This document shows, piece by piece, positions 33,028 through 37,862 of a stretch of DNA of 37,862 nt. Under the pieces are notes generated by a model that had not been told where the DNA came from, ran no database searches, and saw only the letters and a list, made by a program, of their open reading frames with translations. Position numbers and translations under genes: made by a program. Origin of the DNA: an uncultured Bacillota bacterium (lineage in GTDB: Bacteria; Bacillota_I; Bacilli_A; RF39; UBA660); NCBI GenBank assembly GCA_945867665.1, contig CAMBIR010000013.1, forward strand, positions 1 through 37,862. The letters are read 5' to 3'. The stretch's first letter is position 1, and every line of letters begins with the position of its first letter.

Positions 33028-33405
33028 AATGTTCCTTCTTTCATAGAATATAATTAGAGTATAACATATAATGATTGGGCTTAGTATATGTAATTTTAGT
33101 AATTGTTAAATAATTGTGGTAATTCTTAAAAATAATTTTTTAGATAGACTTGTGGATTTGTTTATTTTTTTAATAATTGAATGACGGCTAGGTTTACGGT
33201 GATTTTGCAAAATATTGTTGACGTTCATTTTAAAGCATTTTCTTTTTTTATTACTTATATTTTAAATTTTATATGTTTTGGTAATTGTAAGTCAACTAGT
33301 GCTTGGTGTTATTTATCATTTAGGAGAAGTTGCAAAAAAGTAAATCTGGTGTTATAATTTTTTTTACGAGGAAAGAATGATTTTTCACGGGAAAGAAGGA
33401 TGTAA
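33028..33405 (+). other. Intergenic region upstream of ltaS
   Basis: 378 bp between the divergent starts of tmcAL and ltaS. Apart from the ltaS promoter (33330-33358) and a TTGACG (33217) without a good -10, I see no gene, repeat or convincing hairpin. Confidence 0.4.
33330..33358 (+). promoter_or_regulatory. Promoter of ltaS
   Basis: TTGCAA (33330-33335), 17-nt spacer, TATAAT (33353-33358). Confidence 0.75.
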
Positions 33406-35436
33406 ATGAAAAAACTTAATTTTTCTAAAAAGAATATTTTAAAAAAGATAGATAAGTTAAAGTATTTTTTTAAAGAACATTATGTTATGTTTTTTAAAAA
33501 GGTTCCATTGCTTTTTTGTTTTATTATAACAGCATTACTTAATACTTTATTACTTAGAGTCATTACGGTTGGTAATTTTACTTATTTTAAGCCATTATTT
33601 ATGGATTTGGGAATGCTGTTTATCTTATCTTCTTTTATGTTTTTGTTTAAAACAGATAAGGGAAGAAAAAAGTATTTGGTGGGATTATCTATTTTTACTA
33701 CAGTTGTTTTGATTATTCATTCTGTTTATTATACTTATTATGATTCTTTTGCTTCTATTTCTTTACTTGCTACGTCTGCATTTGTTGTGGATGTTGGAGA
33801 TGCAGTTGTAAAAAAAGTTTTGAAAATAACGGATTTGCTTTATTTATGGCAGCCTATTTTTGTTTATTTTTATTATATTAAAGAAAAGAAAAAAGAAAAA
33901 ATCGTGAGTCATAAAAATGAAGAAGTGGATCGTAAATTTTCTTTTGTTAATATGATTATTACGGGGGTTATTCTTTTAATTTTAACTGGGGCTACGATGA
34001 CTAGTACAGAATGGAGCCGTTTTGGTAAGATGTGGAATAGAGAGTCGGTTGTGTCAAGTTTTGGAGTTTATACTTATCAAATAAATGATATTTTTCAAAG
34101 TTTAGAACCTAAAATTAATAATTTATTTGGGCATGATAGTGCTCTAAAAAAAGTAAATGATTATTATGATAATAATCGCGTTTCATCTTCAAAAAATGAG
34201 TATACAGGAGTATTTGAAGGGAAGAATATAATTGTTATTCATGCTGAAAGTTTGCAAACAGTTGCTTTAAATCGTTCTTTTAATGGTGTTGAAGTAACAC
34301 CTACTTTAAACCGCTTAGCTAGAGAAGGAATATATTTTGATAATTATTATTCTGAAGTTGGTGTTGGTACTAGTAGTGATGCTGAATTTACTTTTAGTAC
34401 TTCTCTAATGCCTTCATCGAATGGTACTGTTTTTGTAAATTATTTTGATAGACAATATGAAACTATTCAAAAATCGTTTAAAAACAAAGGTTATTATACT
34501 TTTAGTATGCATGGAAATACTGGCGATTTTTGGAATAGGGCTACAATGCATAAAAATATGGGATACGATAAATTTTATAGTAAAAGTTCGTTTAAAATTG
34601 ATGAAACAATTGGCTTGGGATTAAGTGATAAATCATTTTTTAAGCAAGTAGTTCCAAAGATTAAAGAGATTTCTGATAAGCAATCTAAGCCTTTTTATGG
34701 GACCTTAATAACACTAACTAATCATACTCCATGGAGTGATTTAGAATTAATGGATGAGTACGATACTACTTGGAAGGTGGAGATTGATGGTCAGGAAGTT
34801 GTTAGAAATTATTTAAGTGGTACAACTCTTGGGGATTATTTTCGTTCTGTTCATTATATGGATCAGGCTATTTCTCAGCTTATTGATGATATGGATACTA
34901 TGGGATTATTGGATAATACGGTTATTGTTATTTATGGTGACCATGATGCTAGGATTAGTAAGAAAAATTATAATTTGATGTATAATTATAATCCTTATAC
35001 GGATTCATTAAAAGAAGAGGAAGATGAGGGATATGTTGATTATAATGATTATGAATATAAATTAGATAAAAAAGTTCCTTTCATCATATGGACAAAGGAT
35101 AAAAAAGTAACAAAAACAGTTTCAACTGCTACAGGAATGATTGATGCTTTTCCTATTTTGGCTAATTTATTTAATATAAATAATAGTGATTTTCATTTAG
35201 GACATGATGTTCTTGGTGAAAGCCTTGAAGATAATACTGTTTCATTTATTGATGGTTCTTATGTTACTAGTAAAATTTATTATAATGGCCAAAATGGAGA
35301 ATTTTACTCTGTTAGTGGTGATGCTGTTGATTCAGACTATATTAGTAAAAACTCTGAATATGCAGATAAATTGATTGATGTTTCTAATGATATTATTACT
35401 TATGACTTAATTAAGGAAATTGAAAGTAAAAAATAA
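33406..35436 (+). CDS. ltaS: Lipoteichoic acid synthase (LtaS family phosphoglycerol transferase)
   Basis: 676 aa. Polymerises glycerol phosphate from phosphatidylglycerol onto a glycolipid outside the membrane. N-terminal half: a basic tail, then five membrane helices (about residues 33-215). The alkaline-phosphatase-like sulfatase domain (about 270-640) has the nucleophile Thr in GVGTSSDAEF (about 322), IHAESLQ with metal Glu, GNTGDFWNR, and IYGDHDA (about 509-515). The helix before the catalytic domain lacks an obvious AXA cleavage site. Ribosome site AAGGATG is 4 nt before ATG. The YfhO-type protein at 879 could decorate its product. Confidence 0.93.
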   Translation: MKKLNFSKKNILKKIDKLKYFFKEHYVMFFKKVPLLFCFIITALLNTLLLRVITVGNFTYFKPLFMDLGMLFILSSFMFLFKTDKGRKKYLVGLSIFTTVVLIIHSVYYTYYDSFASISLLATSAFVVDVGDAVVKKVLKITDLLYLWQPIFVYFYYIKEKKKEKIVSHKNEEVDRKFSFVNMIITGVILLILTGATMTSTEWSRFGKMWNRESVVSSFGVYTYQINDIFQSLEPKINNLFGHDSALKKVNDYYDNNRVSSSKNEYTGVFEGKNIIVIHAESLQTVALNRSFNGVEVTPTLNRLAREGIYFDNYYSEVGVGTSSDAEFTFSTSLMPSSNGTVFVNYFDRQYETIQKSFKNKGYYTFSMHGNTGDFWNRATMHKNMGYDKFYSKSSFKIDETIGLGLSDKSFFKQVVPKIKEISDKQSKPFYGTLITLTNHTPWSDLELMDEYDTTWKVEIDGQEVVRNYLSGTTLGDYFRSVHYMDQAISQLIDDMDTMGLLDNTVIVIYGDHDARISKKNYNLMYNYNPYTDSLKEEEDEGYVDYNDYEYKLDKKVPFIIWTKDKKVTKTVSTATGMIDAFPILANLFNINNSDFHLGHDVLGESLEDNTVSFIDGSYVTSKIYYNGQNGEFYSVSGDAVDSDYISKNSEYADKLIDVSNDIITYDLIKEIESKK

Positions 35437-35476
35437 AGACTATCGTCATAATATAAAATTGTTTAATGATAAATTG

Positions 35477-35509
35477 AAAATCACATCTAAAAATTTAGAT
35501 GTGATTTTT
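35477..35509 (+). terminator. Terminator of ltaS
   Basis: AAAATCACATCTA (35477-35489) pairs perfectly over 13 bp with TAGATGTGATTTT (35496-35508). Confidence 0.85.
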
Positions 35510-35684
35510 GTAGTAAAATTAAATTTTAATCTATTTTAGGAATAATTAAAATTTATGATTTTAAAAATAATATTTAAGTAAGGTATAATGTTGCTTTGCC
35601 TAACTTTTTCTTTTTGAAGAAGTATCTTTTTATAATTGTTATGGTATTTAAAATGTAGGGAAAGTACTTTTGAATTATTTTTTT

Positions 35685-36674
35685 TTATTTGTTTTCTATC
35701 TTTATAAGTTTTGCGTGAACGGCTACTCTTTTTGTTCCGGTATCATCACATGTAGATAAAGTAATAATTTTATCTGTGTAGTTTAATTCTACTTCGAAAT
35801 TTTTTATACTTTTTTCTTTAAGAGTATTTAAAAATTTTTCATAGCTTTCTATTGAATTGAAATTAGATTGAAGATAATCAGTTGTTGGTGCTGTTTTGTA
35901 TACTGAAAAGATTTGCCAAATAGAATTTGTTGTTTTTGTTGAAAGTTTTATATAATTGTTGTTTTTTTTATTAAACCATTTTTTATTTAGCATATAAGGA
36001 ACTTGCCCAAACATTGTTCTATTAATCAAGTTATGTCCATAAATAATTGTATTATTATTTAAGTATTCAAAATTGTCTCTGTAATCAGCAAAAATCCAGC
36101 CATTATTTGTTTTTCTTTTGTAAAAGTCATGTTCTAAGTAGAAATTATTATCTTCATGTTGAACGATTGGATAATTAATATTTGTTCCATTTACTTGAAT
36201 CCAGCCTACAGTTTCGCTGTTTTTGTTGATGTAATAGTCTAAATTTACGTTTATGTAATTTATGTTGATGTAATCTGTGCTTTCAGTAGGTTGTTCTTGC
36301 TCAATATTTTCGGTTAAATCTTGATATTGATTAACTGATGATTCTTTTTCTATAACAGGGTTAGTATTTATGTCTTCAGTGAATTTTTTTGTTCTTTCAT
36401 TTTGAACGTACCATCTTGTGAGTAAAAAAATACTTAATAGATATGTTGTAAATGATAAAGTTGTTATGATTATTGGAATGAATTTATTATCTAGTTTTTT
36501 GATATCAGAATTGTCATTGCTTTCTTTACGAAAGAGATATTTTAATGCTTTTAAAATGTATTTTGGAAAAATACTGATTATTGTAAAAAGACCAATTATG
36601 CTATATTTTAGGCAATAATATGGAAGTTTTATACTAAATAACAAACCATCTATAAAATATTTTATTACTTTCAT
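35685..36674 (-). CDS. srtB: Class B-type sortase
   Basis: 329 aa. Cysteine transpeptidase that joins sorted surface proteins to the cell wall or to pilins. The catalytic triad is visible: His214 (IIYGHNL), Cys309 (TLSTCDD) and Arg316 (TKRVAVH); VGWIQVNGTNINYPIVQ is the usual sortase B entry. The N-terminal 95 residues are unusual: two or three hydrophobic segments (about 12-40 and 66-88) separated by a basic stretch (RKESNDNSDIKK), rather than a single anchor. The ribosome site is weak. No LPXTG- or NPQTN-type substrate is encoded nearby, so its substrate is elsewhere. Confidence 0.88.
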   Translation of the reverse strand: MKVIKYFIDGLLFSIKLPYYCLKYSIIGLFTIISIFPKYILKALKYLFRKESNDNSDIKKLDNKFIPIIITTLSFTTYLLSIFLLTRWYVQNERTKKFTEDINTNPVIEKESSVNQYQDLTENIEQEQPTESTDYININYINVNLDYYINKNSETVGWIQVNGTNINYPIVQHEDNNFYLEHDFYKRKTNNGWIFADYRDNFEYLNNNTIIYGHNLINRTMFGQVPYMLNKKWFNKKNNNYIKLSTKTTNSIWQIFSVYKTAPTTDYLQSNFNSIESYEKFLNTLKEKSIKNFEVELNYTDKIITLSTCDDTGTKRVAVHAKLIKIENK

Positions 36675-36837
36675 CTTTAACCATTCTTTCTATGTTTAAT
36701 ATCTATTATTTAATATAAATTATATCATATGCTTTGCTATTTTTAAGTATTTTTCTTGAATTTTCTTTTTCTTTTTTAATACTGTAAACTAATTTTAGAT
36801 ATAGAATTTTTGGGTGAGATGTTATGGATATATAGTG

Positions 36838-36866
36838 TTTGCTTTTTAGCGAAAAATGTGTATAAT
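36838..36866 (+). promoter_or_regulatory. Promoter of ntdP
   Basis: TTTGCT (36838-36843), 17-nt spacer, TATAAT (36861-36866). It lies 24 bp before the TTG start chosen for the gene. Confidence 0.6.
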
Positions 36867-36890
36867 TATTGGTGTGTGGAGGTGACTTAT

Positions 36891-37475
36891 TTGAAAGATA
36901 TAGAGGTTGGAGATAAGTTAGAAATTCATTGCTATAAACATAATGGTCATTTGCATCGTCAATGGGATGAAGCAGTTCTTTTGGAAAAAAATAAGGATTA
37001 TATGGTTTTTGGAAATAATCGAACGACCGTTGTAGATAGTGATGGTCAAGTTTGGAATACTAAGGAACCAGCAATTTTATTCTTTTTTAATAATCGTTGG
37101 TTTAATATTATTGGTCAGTTAAAAGATTATGGAATTTATTTTTATTGTAATATAGCAACTCCATTCTTGATTGATGAGAATGTTATAAAATATATTGATT
37201 ATGATTTGGATTTGCGTGTTTTTCCTAATGGTAGTTTTAAAGTTTTGGATAGAATGGAGTATAAGTTTCATAAAAAGCAAATGCACTACTCTAATCGTCT
37301 TGATTTTATTTTGCGGTATGAATTGGGAAATTTAATTGACTTAGTAAGAAATAAGGAATTTCCTTTTGATAAGAATACGATTGAAAGTTATTATCAAAAA
37401 TATTTGTCTTTAACGAAGGATAATGGCAATCACGATGGTAATAAAAATTTAGATAATGAGGAAAGTGCTATTTAA
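36891..37475 (+). CDS. ntdP: Nucleoside tri-/diphosphate phosphatase, DUF402 (YgaC-like)
   Basis: 194 aa. DUF402-family phosphatase, in Staphylococcus and Bacillus a hydrolase of nucleoside di- and triphosphates. The pattern GDKLEIHCYKHNGHLHRQWDE, NRTTVVDSDGQVWNTKEPA, FFFNNRWFNIIGQLKDYGIYFYCNIA, and YIDYDLDLRVFPNG is a full family match. TTG at 36891 has GAGGTGA 5 nt upstream and a promoter before it; the longer frame from 36810 would include the promoter and is rejected. A 25-residue Asn/Lys/Asp tail is extra. Confidence 0.93.
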   Translation: MKDIEVGDKLEIHCYKHNGHLHRQWDEAVLLEKNKDYMVFGNNRTTVVDSDGQVWNTKEPAILFFFNNRWFNIIGQLKDYGIYFYCNIATPFLIDENVIKYIDYDLDLRVFPNGSFKVLDRMEYKFHKKQMHYSNRLDFILRYELGNLIDLVRNKEFPFDKNTIESYYQKYLSLTKDNGNHDGNKNLDNEESAI

Positions 37476-37696
37476 TTTTTTATATTTTATGTGAATGAAC
37501 TTACTTGTATAAGAATAAGTGAAATTCGTTTATGTTTTTTTGGGAGGCATTAGTTAGAAAGTGTTTTTCATTTCTAAAATAGTACTTATGATTAAATTAT
37601 ATTTTTAATTTTTGAGATTTAAACTTGGATTTGAGTTGATTTGAAAAAAATAATTTACATAAAAAATGATATTTTGAAAAAAATTATGAAAAACAG
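37476..37696 (+). other. Non-coding region after ntdP
   Basis: No gene is seen. A hairpin GAATGAACTTA (37493-37503) / TAAGTGAAATTC (37516-37527) may terminate ntdP. TTAGAAA (37554-37560) / TTTCTAA (37571-37577) form a second hairpin just after a GGGAGG that has no start codon in range. Confidence 0.35.
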
Positions 37697-37725
37697 TTGA
37701 CAGTTCTTTTTTCTTTTGATATAGT
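37697..37725 (+). promoter_or_regulatory. Strong promoter P1 at the right edge
   Basis: TTGACA (37697-37702), 17-nt spacer, TATAGT (37720-37725). No open frame follows, so it points to a stable RNA or a gene past the edge. Confidence 0.75.
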
Positions 37726-37813
37726 GGTAATGCACCTGAGGAAAAGTACTTAAAGAACTTTGAATTATGTGTAATAGAAACTATAAAAAATTTTAAAAAA
37801 GTAAAATTTAGTA

Positions 37814-37842
37814 TTGACTTTGATTTAAAACTTTGTTATAGT
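37814..37842 (+). promoter_or_regulatory. Strong promoter P2 at the right edge
   Basis: TTGACT (37814-37819), 17-nt spacer, TATAGT (37837-37842), 117 bp after P1 with the same -10. The transcript would begin near 37849 with a TCTTTGAAAG leader, like the boxA region of rRNA operons. Confidence 0.7.
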
Positions 37843-37862
37843 ATATCTTGTCTTTGAAAGAA

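Noticed and set aside
1..37862. tRNA genes
   Set aside because: I looked for the GGTTCGAATCC-type T-arm and CCA ends and saw none; a tRNAscan run would be decisive.
1..37862. CRISPR array, transposase or prophage genes
   Set aside because: No regularly spaced repeats, transposase-like frame or phage structural gene is visible.

Overview
The window looks like a low-GC, AT-rich chromosomal segment of a Gram-positive, spore-forming, probably anaerobic member of the Bacillota. Codons end mostly in A or T. Shine-Dalgarno sites are GGAGG or GGTGA, sigma-A type promoters mostly have a 17-nt spacer, and TAA, TAG and TGA all act as stops (standard code). Sporulation genes (spoVT, yabG, yabP, yabQ, spoVG), lipoteichoic acid synthase and a one-subunit pyruvate:ferredoxin oxidoreductase point to an anaerobic spore former, perhaps an uncultured gut lineage of Bacilli. 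That placement is inference. No tRNA, rRNA, CRISPR array, insertion sequence or prophage was recognised inside the window.

Layout. 1-6.6 kb: a 45-codon minus-strand gene, spoVT, a YfhO-type membrane glycosyltransferase (minus) and a SWIM/SNF2 helicase. 6.6-7.3 kb: no protein gene, but a likely free-standing RNA of about 355 nt with its own promoter and terminator. 7.3-15.5 kb: metG, then a small inserted cassette (XRE regulator divergent from a lipoprotein and a membrane protein), then a 55-aa membrane peptide, tatD, a coiled-coil SLT-like cell-wall protein, ksgA, yabG, veg, spoVG, yabP, yabQ and divIC. This follows the order of the origin-proximal metS-tatD-yabE-ksgA-yabG-veg-spoVG-yabP-yabQ-divIC block of Bacillus subtilis, with rnmV and several others absent. 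15.5-18.7 kb: tilS and ftsH on the minus strand, overlapping by 11 bp.

18.8-24.3 kb: two unknown genes with strong promoters, parA-parB, an unknown gene with an unusual start, a cold-shock protein behind a possible attenuator, an unknown minus-strand gene, and a YgjV-like membrane gene interrupted by an in-frame TAA. 24.3-30.6 kb: serS, gmk, a GNAT acetyltransferase and a one-subunit pyruvate:ferredoxin oxidoreductase. 30.9-37.5 kb: two unknown small proteins, tmcAL (minus), ltaS, a class B sortase (minus) and the DUF402 phosphatase ntdP. The last 170 bp hold two strong tandem promoters followed by a CTTTGAAAG leader motif, suggesting that a stable-RNA (rRNA) operon begins just beyond the right edge.

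Functional threads: origin-proximal housekeeping (parAB, serS, metG, ksgA, tilS, ftsH), the sporulation programme, envelope construction (YfhO, LtaS, sortase B, the SLT-like protein, DivIC), translation and tRNA modification (TilS, TmcAL, MetG, SerS, KsgA), and fermentative pyruvate oxidation. Many convergent gene pairs share one bidirectional terminator whose stem includes their stop codons, so the genome is compact.
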